A stretch of DNA of 6,109 bases from CALRBF01 sp041164045 (GTDB lineage Bacteria > Patescibacteriota > Minisyncoccia > SW-4-49-11): NCBI GenBank assembly GCA_041164045.1, contig JBEAQD010000044.1, forward strand, positions 1-6,109, read 5' to 3'. How positions within the stretch are numbered: position 1 is the stretch's first letter; every line of letters starts with the position of its first letter. The notes beneath the pieces are model-generated. The model had not been told where the DNA came from. It did not search any database and saw only the letters and a program-made list of their open reading frames with translations. The position numbers were made by a program, and so were the translations under genes. This document shows, piece by piece, positions 1 through 6,109 of the stretch.

Positions 1-882
1 AATCCAGAATTTCTCAAAGAAGGCAATGCTGTCTTAGATTTTATGGAGCCAGAAAGAGTTGTAATTGGTACCAGCTCCAATCAGGCTCGCAACAAATTAG
101 TAGAGCTATATCTGCCTTTTGTAAAAGATAAAGACCAAATTTTATTAATGGATGAAAAAAGTGCAGAACTAACAAAATATGCAGCTAATGCCTTTCTTGC
201 TACTAAGATTACCTTTATTAATCAAATTGCAGATTTATGCGATATTAATAATGCAAATGTAGAATTAGTCGCCAAAGGAGTTGGGCTAGACAGTAGAATA
301 GGCCCTAAATTTTTGAAAGCCGGTATAGGTTATGGAGGCTCTTGTTTTCCCAAAGATGTCTCAGCACTTATCAAATACAGCGATAGCATAGGCTATGACT
401 TTTCTCTCCTAAAGAAAGTTCAAGCTGAGAATGTCAAAAGAAAAACCAAACCAATTCAGAAATTAATAGAATTATACGGAGATAATTTCAGCAAGCTCAA
501 AGTAGGAGTGTGGGGATTAGCCTTCAAACCAGAAACAGACGATGTCAGAGAAGCTCCAAGTACATACATTATTAGAGAATTAATATATAATCAAGCTCAA
601 TCAGTTATAGCCTATGATCCAGTTGCAATAGAAAGTTTCCAAACATTTGCCAATTTGGAAGATTCATATAAAACTCAAATTCAATACACCACCAATCAAT
701 ATGAAGTATTAGATAATATAGATGTACTCATTATCTGCACAGAATGGGAAGATTTCAAGCAAGCAGACAGGTCAATTCTAGCAGAAAAATTAAAAGGAAA
801 AGTGGTTTTTGATGGTAGGAATATCTGGGAGCCAGAAGAAATGTTAGAATTAGGTATGGATTATTATTCAATAGGTAGATAA
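1..882 (+). CDS. ugd: UDP-glucose 6-dehydrogenase, 5'-truncated by window edge
   Basis: This enzyme oxidises UDP-glucose to UDP-glucuronate with two NAD+, supplying an acidic sugar donor for surface polysaccharide; it is cytosolic. The reading frame is open from base 1, and the residues before the ATG at 43 (NPEFLKEGNAVLDF) are the conserved family segment, so 43 is an internal Met and the true start lies upstream. The visible 293 residues lack the NAD-binding N-terminal Rossmann domain, roughly 145 residues by family length. Counting from the first codon, the central domain has the conserved Lys/Asn of NAFLATKITFINQ (K69, N74) and the catalytic Cys115 in GGSCFPKD. The C-terminal UDP-binding domain shows GLAFKPETDDVRE at about 172-184 and a late DGRN. 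Nothing visible looks broken. Arginine is coded almost only by AGA/AGG, unlike the following genes. A related nucleotide-sugar dehydrogenase (for example a UDP-ManNAc type) is less likely from the active-site motif. Confidence 0.95.
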   Translation, partial: NPEFLKEGNAVLDFMEPERVVIGTSSNQARNKLVELYLPFVKDKDQILLMDEKSAELTKYAANAFLATKITFINQIADLCDINNANVELVAKGVGLDSRIGPKFLKAGIGYGGSCFPKDVSALIKYSDSIGYDFSLLKKVQAENVKRKTKPIQKLIELYGDNFSKLKVGVWGLAFKPETDDVREAPSTYIIRELIYNQAQSVIAYDPVAIESFQTFANLEDSYKTQIQYTTNQYEVLDNIDVLIICTEWEDFKQADRSILAEKLKGKVVFDGRNIWEPEEMLELGMDYYSIGR

Positions 883-953
883 TTTATATATCAATTATAT
901 TTGCTAAACTAATAAACTGTGATAAAATATTTATAATATAATTTATTTGTGAT
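883..953 (+). other. 71-nt intergenic spacer, the only sizeable gap
   Basis: This very AT-rich spacer separates the dehydrogenase from the glycosyltransferase block. It is far longer than any of the downstream gaps (-4 to +16 nt), so it is the most likely place for a separate promoter. No G+C-rich hairpin followed by a T-run is visible, so read-through from the dehydrogenase remains possible. No Shine-Dalgarno sequence precedes the ATG at 954. Confidence 0.6.
901..928 (+). promoter_or_regulatory. Candidate sigma70-type promoter for the glycosyltransferase block
   Basis: TTGCTA at 901-906 (4 of 6 matches to TTGACA) is followed after 16 nt by TAAAAT at 923-928 (5 of 6 matches to TATAAT). A TG at 920-921, one base before the -10 box, fits an extended -10 element. 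Transcription would begin around 935, giving a leader of about 20 nt before the ATG at 954. A perfect TATAAT at 932-937 lies just downstream but has no -35 partner at normal spacing. Matches to -10 boxes are common by chance in DNA this AT-rich, so this is only a candidate. Confidence 0.35.
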
Positions 954-1889
954 ATGAAAAAATTGATAGTGACGATTCCTGCGTATAATGAAGAGGCTAG
1001 CATTGCAGATGTGATAAAGTCCATACCAAGAAAAATTAAAGGAATTGATAAAGTAGAGGTAATGGTTCTCAGTGATGGGTCAGTAGATAAGACAATGGAA
1101 GTCGCAAGAAAAGCAGGGGCTGAACATGTATTAGAAAATCCTCACAATATGGGACTTGCAAAAACATTTTCCAATTTGATGGAATATGCCTATGAGGCAG
1201 GAGCAGATTATGTAGTGAACACCGATGCAGATAATCAGTATGATCAAAGTGAAATTCCAAAACTTGTTAAACCACTTATAAAGGATGGAGCAGATATGGT
1301 TCTTGGTAATCGTCAGGTCAATACTCTAGGACATATGCCTATCACAAAAAAAATTGGGAATATAATTGGAAGCTGGACAATTAGAATGTTGTCAGGGACA
1401 AAAGTTATTGATGCTTCTACAGGATTTCGAGGTTATTCACGTCGATTTATCAAATCTCTCCGTTTATTCTCAGCACATACCTATACTCATGAAACCATAG
1501 TATTTGCTGCCAATCATGGAATGAAAGTAGTAGAAGTTCCTATTGTATTCCGCGTACGAACAAATGGGAAATCTCGACTTATCGGAAATATATGGACACA
1601 TATTCAAAAGTCAGGACTAGTGATTATGCGATCAGTATTAATGTATAATGCTTATAAATTTTTAGTATGGGCAGGAGCTGTGATATTCCTTGGAGGTGTT
1701 GCCATAGGAATACGATATATTTACTTATTATATATTCTTCAATCAGAAGGTGATCACGTACAGTCTTTAATATTAGCATCAATTCTAATTTCTATAGGAT
1801 TTTCTACTGTTATCACAGGAGTATTAGCTGATCTTATCAAAATTAATCGTATACTATTAGAAGATATTACCTCTAAATTAAAAAAATAA
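954..1889 (+). CDS. GT2 polyprenyl-phosphate glycosyltransferase (DPM1/GtrB-like)
   Basis: This 311-residue GT-A enzyme probably transfers a sugar from a nucleotide-sugar donor to polyprenyl phosphate at the inner membrane face, as dolichyl-phosphate-mannose synthases and GtrB-type enzymes do. The sugar cannot be told from sequence. The N-terminal catalytic domain has IPAYNEE (8-14), SDGSVDKT (40-47), the metal-binding DAD (91-93) in NTDADNQYD, GNR (118-120) and STGFRGYSR (155-163), followed by the HETI and GKSR segments (179-182, 205-208) typical of this subgroup. Two hydrophobic helices at about 236-261 and 270-292 form the membrane anchor, as in GtrB-like proteins. The usual DDGS motif reads SDGS, with Ser40 in place of the first Asp. 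The ATG at 954 gives the motif at the expected distance from the N-terminus. Ser40 and the unknown donor leave the exact substrate open; the fold and class are secure. Confidence 0.9.
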   Translation: MKKLIVTIPAYNEEASIADVIKSIPRKIKGIDKVEVMVLSDGSVDKTMEVARKAGAEHVLENPHNMGLAKTFSNLMEYAYEAGADYVVNTDADNQYDQSEIPKLVKPLIKDGADMVLGNRQVNTLGHMPITKKIGNIIGSWTIRMLSGTKVIDASTGFRGYSRRFIKSLRLFSAHTYTHETIVFAANHGMKVVEVPIVFRVRTNGKSRLIGNIWTHIQKSGLVIMRSVLMYNAYKFLVWAGAVIFLGGVAIGIRYIYLLYILQSEGDHVQSLILASILISIGFSTVITGVLADLIKINRILLEDITSKLKK

Positions 1890-1905
1890 AAGATAAAATT
1901 TATTG

Positions 1906-2925
1906 ATGAAATCACATTCTAACAATATTTTATTTATTACTCGGAAATATCCACCTATTGCAGGTGGTATGGAACAATATTCACATAATCTGTATCAGTC
2001 ACTTATCTCTTCTGGTGCTTCTGTAGACTTAATTGCAAATATAAAGGGGAATAGATATCTTCCCTTATTCATACTAGAAGTTATGGGTAAACTTATATGG
2101 AGCCAGAAAAGATATAGTCATATTCATCTGGGAGACGCTCTATTAAGTCCCTTGATACTCGTAATGAAGTGGTTTAATAAAGCTAAATGGTCAGTTACTG
2201 TACATGGATTAGACATTACCTATAACAATTCATTGTATCAAAAAGTGATTCCCTATAGTCTCAATTACGCACATATATTAGTAGCAGTCAGCGAACATAC
2301 CAAACAAGAATGTATCAAGCGAAATGTTCATACTCAGATAGAAGTAATACCAAATGGGATATCTCATATGCCATCCAAAATAAATAAGCCCCACAATACT
2401 ACCAAGCAATTATTCAGTATAGGTCGACTGATTCCCCGTAAAGGGATAGCAGAATTTGTCGATACCGTAGGTCCATATTTATTGGGAAAATATCAATATA
2501 CCATTGCAGGAGGTGGAGAAGAATTATCAAGAATACAAGAGATAATCCAAAAACATAAATTACAAGATACTGTTCTATTGGTTGGAAAAATTACCGATGA
2601 AGAAAAATATACCTATCTAAGCAATGCTGATGCTTTCTTGATGCCTAATATTGAAATTGAAGGAGATATGGAAGGTTTTGGTATTACTCTTATAGAAGCG
2701 AGTAGTTATGGAGTTCCTGTTGTAGCTCGCAATATAGAGGGCATCAAAGATGCGGTCAAAGAAGGTGAAACAGGATATTTGGTCAACAGATCTCATCCAG
2801 ATGATTATCTCCAAGCAATTGAGAAAGCTCGGAGATTGGACAGAGAACAAGTATGTAAGACCACAGCAACATATTATCTCTGGGAAAATATTATCAAACA
2901 GTATAGTAATAAGATATTTATATGA
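1906..2925 (+). CDS. GT4-family (GT-B fold) glycosyltransferase
   Basis: This 339-residue retaining glycosyltransferase probably adds a sugar from a nucleotide donor to a growing glycan in the cytoplasm. The N-terminal acceptor half opens with a beta strand, then YPPIAGGMEQY (15-25), the glycine-rich acceptor/donor loop of GT4 enzymes, and has VTVHGLD (97-103) and VAVSE (126-130). The C-terminal donor half contains VIPNGI (147-152), GRLIPRKG (173-180), AGGGEE (201-206) and the signature EX7E motif, Glu256 and Glu264 in EGFGITLIEA. It is slightly short for the family, but the end (YLWENIIKQYS) is where such proteins normally finish, so it looks complete. An in-frame TTG at 1903 is directly before the ATG; I prefer the ATG because neither has a Shine-Dalgarno site. 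The start is 16 nt after the previous stop. The donor and acceptor sugars cannot be assigned. Confidence 0.92.
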   Translation: MKSHSNNILFITRKYPPIAGGMEQYSHNLYQSLISSGASVDLIANIKGNRYLPLFILEVMGKLIWSQKRYSHIHLGDALLSPLILVMKWFNKAKWSVTVHGLDITYNNSLYQKVIPYSLNYAHILVAVSEHTKQECIKRNVHTQIEVIPNGISHMPSKINKPHNTTKQLFSIGRLIPRKGIAEFVDTVGPYLLGKYQYTIAGGGEELSRIQEIIQKHKLQDTVLLVGKITDEEKYTYLSNADAFLMPNIEIEGDMEGFGITLIEASSYGVPVVARNIEGIKDAVKEGETGYLVNRSHPDDYLQAIEKARRLDREQVCKTTATYYLWENIIKQYSNKIFI

Positions 2926-3728
2926 AAAAAATAGACAATATGGAAGCTCATTGGACATCAGATAGTCAATCCTTTAAAAATATAGATAAAGAAGGATTAG
3001 CATTAGTATGTTATGTTGGTATGCCTATATGGTTTAATAAATTTATGGACTTTTTCCAGAGAAAAACATTTCAATATCTTATCTCAGATATTTCACTTGA
3101 ATCAAAACATATATTAGATATTGGCACAGGAGTTGGTCGTTGGGTACAAGAGTTTTCACAATATACTTCACATATTACCGGAATAGATATAGAAAAACAT
3201 CGACTGACCGAAACACAAAAAAAATTCCCGCAATCAACTTTTATTCATACCAGTGCCGAGGAGTTACCATTCGAAGATGAAACATTCGATATCATTAATA
3301 CGATTACTGTATTACAACATATGCCCTATAAAGAAAAAGAAATGGCAATCAAAGAAATCGGAAGGGTAATCAAAAAGGGGGGATATGTAACCTTTATTGA
3401 ATTAATAGATATAAATGATAAAGCAAAGCATGTATTCCCATTGAGTATGCAAAAATGGATACAAGCCTTTGAAGAGCAAGGATTTCGAGTAAAAAAGAAA
3501 ATTGGATATGAATATATTCTTATATTGCGACTACTAAGAAAAATACAAGGAATTGTCAAAGGAAGTACTGTTATCAAAAAAGAACAAGGAGATGTAAAGC
3601 TCTCACCCCTTGAATGGCTTATTCTTCGCATTGTGATTATTCTTTCCTATCCTTTGGAATGGTTATCAGTTAAGATATTACCAATATCTACCTCAAGACA
3701 TGCAGGAATATTATTTGAAAAAATATGA
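2922..3728 (+). CDS. Class I SAM-dependent methyltransferase of the glycan cluster
   Basis: This 268-residue protein has a Methyltransf_11-type Rossmann core: motif I ILDIGTGVGRW (64-74), the acidic end of strand 2 at GIDI (Asp89), the adenine-contacting region AEELPFEDETFD (112-123), and LQHM (131-134) before strand 5 and the GGYVTFIE strand (153-160). The target is unknown; in this setting a sugar or glycan-chain hydroxyl is the natural guess. Two parts lie outside the core: about 60 N-terminal residues with an aromatic stretch (MPIWFNKFMDFF), and a C-terminal hydrophobic segment at about 229-255 that could bind the membrane or be a buried helix pair. The start overlaps the previous stop in an ATGA junction, favouring translational coupling; a later in-frame ATG at 2940 (Met7) is the alternative start. 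The TGA at the end is shared with the next start. Confidence 0.88.
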   Translation: MKKIDNMEAHWTSDSQSFKNIDKEGLALVCYVGMPIWFNKFMDFFQRKTFQYLISDISLESKHILDIGTGVGRWVQEFSQYTSHITGIDIEKHRLTETQKKFPQSTFIHTSAEELPFEDETFDIINTITVLQHMPYKEKEMAIKEIGRVIKKGGYVTFIELIDINDKAKHVFPLSMQKWIQAFEEQGFRVKKKIGYEYILILRLLRKIQGIVKGSTVIKKEQGDVKLSPLEWLILRIVIILSYPLEWLSVKILPISTSRHAGILFEKI

Positions 3729-4606
3729 AGCTCGCGATAATTATTCCTCTTTTTAAAGGGAAAGTATATATATCTGACTTGTTAGAGACAATAGTGAATC
3801 AGACATTTACGCATATTAGTATTTTTGCAGTAGATAATAATCCTGAAGATGGGACAGCACAAGAGTTATCTATACAAGCACAAAAATACAGCATTGATTG
3901 CCAGATATTTCCTCAACCATATAATGGTGGATTTGCAAAAGCAATTAATATCGGATTACAAAAAGCTATTGAGCAGGGATTTAGTCATTTTGTGTTCTTA
4001 AACCAAGATGTTGTATTAAGTTCAGATGTATTTGAGCAAGGTATTCATGCATTACAGAATACAATGTATGGAGCGGTAGTCCCTAAGATATTACATATAG
4101 ATAATCGTATTTGGTGGGTAGGTACTCATATTTTTTCTGCATGGCGTATTGTGCTTTCCTTGAGCTATAAAATATCAGAGCATTTATCTGCCAATCAACC
4201 CTATAATGAAATATCAGATACTATAGAAGAGCAAGAAATAAAACCAATAGAAGCAATAACGGGCTGTGCTTTATTCATAACAAAGCCGGTAATTGAAAAA
4301 GTAGGATATTTGGATGAGAGATATTTTATGTATGGAGAAGATTTAGATTATTCATTAAGAATCAAAAAAGCTGGATATACATTAGGGCTACTTACCAAGC
4401 CCACGGTATATCATAGAGATCAATATGCATTAGGATCAAAAATACTATCAGATCATATCAAATCTATCACCAAATATCGTATCTATTTAACGAGTTGTTT
4501 TGTGTTTTTGCATACTCATTATTCTCTATTCGTAGCATTGATATGGAGTGTTAAGTTACCAATAACTCTTGGATATCAATATATAGCAATGAAAATAAAG
4601 TCATAA
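3725..4606 (+). CDS. GT2 glycosyltransferase, rhamnosyltransferase-like
   Basis: This 293-residue inverting GT-A enzyme probably adds a sugar to a lipid-linked or surface glycan from the cytoplasmic side. The order of motifs matches the WbbL/rhamnosyltransferase-like GT2 group: IIIPLFKG (5-12), VDNNPEDGT (36-44), NGGFAKAINIGL (67-78), LNQDV (92-96) in the metal-binding DXD position, GCALFITK (180-187), then ERYFMYGEDLDYSLR (198-212) with the ED pair (205-206) that supplies the likely catalytic base. The NQD form of the metal motif is a common variant in this group and is not a defect. The C-terminal 35 residues are hydrophobic and aromatic (about 256-287) and may contact the membrane. The start overlaps the methyltransferase stop by four bases (ATGA). 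An AGGAA at 3704-3708 is 16 nt upstream, too far for a normal ribosome site. Calling it a rhamnosyltransferase is by similarity of motif layout only. Confidence 0.9.
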   Translation: MKLAIIIPLFKGKVYISDLLETIVNQTFTHISIFAVDNNPEDGTAQELSIQAQKYSIDCQIFPQPYNGGFAKAINIGLQKAIEQGFSHFVFLNQDVVLSSDVFEQGIHALQNTMYGAVVPKILHIDNRIWWVGTHIFSAWRIVLSLSYKISEHLSANQPYNEISDTIEEQEIKPIEAITGCALFITKPVIEKVGYLDERYFMYGEDLDYSLRIKKAGYTLGLLTKPTVYHRDQYALGSKILSDHIKSITKYRIYLTSCFVFLHTHYSLFVALIWSVKLPITLGYQYIAMKIKS

Positions 4607-4607
4607 T

Positions 4608-6109
4608 ATGAATATATTTCATCATATCCCTGCAGTAGTACGTATATATATAGGATTATTATGTAGCCTCCTTATTCCTTATATCATTTTGTTATTACGA
4701 TTGCCAATTCTTTTCCTTCAACTATTTGCTGTGATATGGCTACTGATTATGCTCAAAGAAATAATCAGCTATATCCGCAAGACAATTCCTCAGCATATAC
4801 CCATAATCATTGGGATGATTATATTTCTCACTATAGGATTTAGCTTTTATTTTAAATTAGATAGAGATTATGCCGCTTATATTAGTAATGCCTATTATCT
4901 TATACAAAATGGAGGGTTTTTTGCGGAAGCCATATATCCTGAGAGACTTCTCTCTATCGTAAATGGGGTATATACTCCATCCTTTCTCATCGGATATTCA
5001 CTATATTTAGCCGTCTTTGTGTCTATATTGGGTAATTGGGGGCTCATAGTAGCTAATAGTATGGCTCTTATTATTGGATTTATCTGCATTGAGCAATTAT
5101 ATCGATTGATTACCAAAACAGATAAAAGCCCTCGATTATTAAGTATTTTCTTCCTTGCTAATCCTGTTATATACTGGTTATATAGTTATACCTATTCAGA
5201 AGCATTATTCTTACCTATTATTTGGGGAGCTATTATGAGTTTTATCTTAGGTTTACAGTCCAAACATATCGGACTGATATTCCTTGCCTTCTGGGGGATT
5301 ATTATCAGTTTTATGGTAAGAGTAGAGGGACTTGGGCTCATTCTTACATTTGGGACAGCACTTGTAGCTGCCTGTATGCTTATTCCTTCTCATTGGAAAC
5401 AAAAAACTGTATATAGTGCAATTAGTATTGTTATATTGATAGGAATACTTGGAGGGACATTAGTAGTCAGTGGAGAATATATTTTGGCTCAATTTCAAGA
5501 TGCCTCTCGAACTATAGATTTACAAGATAAAGATAATACCTTATCAGATACAAAGGAACGATTTCAATTATTATTATTGTCATTCGGTACCTATTTAGTA
5601 ATGATACCCTTATTATGGAGTATTGCGAATCGTAAATTGTATACCAATAAATATGTATATTGGATTATATTCTTATTATTACCATTTACCATTTATCTGT
5701 ATAATCCTCGTATTACCCGAGACTTTCCTTGGTTGTTACGGAGATACTCTACTGCTATTATTCCCCTGGTATTGCTCTTTGGTACATGGGGAATGACTCA
5801 TATATATAGGGGGAAAAAATATATATCTAGTATAATCATAGGATTATATATACTGGCACAAATACTATTTATTGGTCTATTAATACGAGACAGAGTTGAT
5901 CAAAGATCCTATTATGATGAATTATCTCAGTTTTTTGCATCTCAGGAATTACCAAAAGATACTATTGTCTATATGAGAGGAGATTTTGATAGAGTTAATG
6001 AAGTGACCCGAATAATTCCATACTTGCAAGCCTCACAAGATGAGATAATATTCCGCTCAACCTATTTAGATGAAGTGTTCAAAACAGGAGGATATTTAGT
6101 CGATACCGT
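4608..6109 (+). CDS. Multi-pass membrane GT-C-like glycosyltransferase, 3'-truncated by window edge
   Basis: The ATG at 4608 opens one base after the previous stop and the frame stays open for 500 codons to the window end, so the C-terminus is missing. I count about 13 hydrophobic segments between residues 10 and 427, then a soluble region (428-500 and beyond). The pattern fits GT-C enzymes of the PMT/ArnT-like superfamily, which use polyprenyl-phosphate sugars at the outer membrane face. Supporting features are acidic residues in the first external loop (KLDRDYAAY, Asp85 and Asp87), a YPE...YTPSFLIGYSLY stretch (110-133), FMVRVEG (235-241), and LLRRYSTAIIP (376-386), where RY followed by P is typical of the late helices. 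These motifs are loose, so a flippase or other polytopic glycan protein is possible. The preceding GT2 enzyme that makes lipid-linked sugars supports the GT-C reading. Transferred sugar and acceptor are unknown. Confidence 0.75.
   Translation, partial: MNIFHHIPAVVRIYIGLLCSLLIPYIILLLRLPILFLQLFAVIWLLIMLKEIISYIRKTIPQHIPIIIGMIIFLTIGFSFYFKLDRDYAAYISNAYYLIQNGGFFAEAIYPERLLSIVNGVYTPSFLIGYSLYLAVFVSILGNWGLIVANSMALIIGFICIEQLYRLITKTDKSPRLLSIFFLANPVIYWLYSYTYSEALFLPIIWGAIMSFILGLQSKHIGLIFLAFWGIIISFMVRVEGLGLILTFGTALVAACMLIPSHWKQKTVYSAISIVILIGILGGTLVVSGEYILAQFQDASRTIDLQDKDNTLSDTKERFQLLLLSFGTYLVMIPLLWSIANRKLYTNKYVYWIIFLLLPFTIYLYNPRITRDFPWLLRRYSTAIIPLVLLFGTWGMTHIYRGKKYISSIIIGLYILAQILFIGLLIRDRVDQRSYYDELSQFFASQELPKDTIVYMRGDFDRVNEVTRIIPYLQASQDEIIFRSTYLDEVFKTGGYLVDT

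Larger units (their letters stand above)
954..6109 (+). other. Probable glycan-biosynthesis operon (five coupled genes)
   Basis: Five genes follow each other on one strand with gaps of +16, -4, -4 and +1 nt. Two of the junctions are ATGA overlaps, where the stop TGA and start ATG share bases, a layout that favours reinitiation by the same ribosome. No promoter-sized gap or hairpin-plus-T-run terminator lies between them. The unit may also include the upstream dehydrogenase by read-through across the 71-nt spacer, and it continues beyond the window. The joint content (three glycosyltransferases, a methyltransferase, and a GT-C-like membrane protein) points to one surface-glycan pathway. Confidence 0.75.

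Noticed and set aside
43..45. ATG that could be taken as the start of the dehydrogenase
   Set aside because: The same frame is open back to base 1 and encodes conserved family residues (NPEFLKEG), so this Met is internal and the gene is cut by the window edge.
932..937. Perfect TATAAT as a promoter -10 box
   Set aside because: No -35-like hexamer lies 16-18 nt upstream and the resulting leader would be extremely short; the TTGCTA/TAAAAT pair slightly upstream is better spaced.
1903..1905. TTG start for the GT4 gene
   Set aside because: It lies directly before an in-frame ATG and adds one residue; with no ribosome site to support it, the ATG at 1906 is the simpler choice.
2617..2958. Minus-strand open frame of about 113 codons
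   Set aside because: It lies opposite the well-supported GT4 gene and its junction with the methyltransferase, and its translation shows no recognisable motif. Other antisense frames at 1069-1260, 3326-3631 and 4895-5116 are rejected for the same reason.
2750..2965. Plus-strand open frame of 71 codons across the GT4/methyltransferase junction
   Set aside because: It is out of frame with two genes that have clear family motifs over the same bases. The 64-codon frame at 5222-5416 inside the membrane protein is rejected likewise.
2923..3728. Possible TGA recoding (TGA read as glycine or tryptophan), considered because of the CPR-like character
   Set aside because: TGA ends two genes exactly where the protein families end and where the next genes begin (ATGA junctions); no family-conserved Gly or Trp position is coded by TGA, and Trp and Gly use standard codons.
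5808..5862. ATATAT-rich stretch resembling low-complexity or replication-type DNA
   Set aside because: It lies in frame within the membrane protein and encodes Ile/Tyr/Lys-rich loop and helix residues using codons common throughout the window.

Overview
This window is an AT-rich stretch (about one third G+C by eye) holding six genes, all on the + strand and almost without gaps. It reads as part of a cell-surface glycan or glycoconjugate biosynthesis cluster. The organism is bacterial. The low G+C, absence of clear Shine-Dalgarno sequences, tight gene packing and style of the proteins resemble Patescibacteria/CPR genomes. That placement is an impression from sequence character and is not proven: no rRNA or ribosomal protein lies in the window. 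TGA acts as a normal stop at two gene junctions, so the TGA-to-glycine code of Gracilibacteria/Absconditabacteria does not apply.

Layout: (1) 1-882, the C-terminal two thirds of a UDP-glucose 6-dehydrogenase whose start lies upstream of the window. (2) 883-953, a 71-nt AT-rich spacer with a weak promoter candidate. (3) 954-1889, a polyprenyl-phosphate-glycosyltransferase-like GT2 enzyme with two C-terminal membrane helices. (4) 1906-2925, a GT4 glycosyltransferase. (5) 2922-3728, a class I SAM methyltransferase. (6) 3725-4606, a second, rhamnosyltransferase-like GT2 enzyme. (7) 4608 to the window end, a large multi-pass membrane protein resembling GT-C glycosyltransferases, still open at base 6109 after 500 codons. 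Genes 2-6 are separated by +16, -4, -4 and +1 nt, so they very likely form one translationally coupled transcription unit.

A working model, by inference: the dehydrogenase supplies UDP-glucuronate. The GT4 and second GT2 enzymes extend a glycan on the cytoplasmic side, and the methyltransferase may modify a sugar or the chain. The first GT2 enzyme would load a sugar onto a polyprenyl phosphate, and the GT-C protein would use that lipid-linked sugar on the outer face of the membrane. Donor-maker and donor-user thus sit in the same operon. No mobile element, CRISPR array, RNA gene or convincing terminator is visible. I found no clearly novel system; the points worth a second look are modest ones: the probable donor/acceptor pairing, an arginine-codon contrast between the dehydrogenase and the rest, a changed residue in a GT2 motif, and the lack of Shine-Dalgarno sites.
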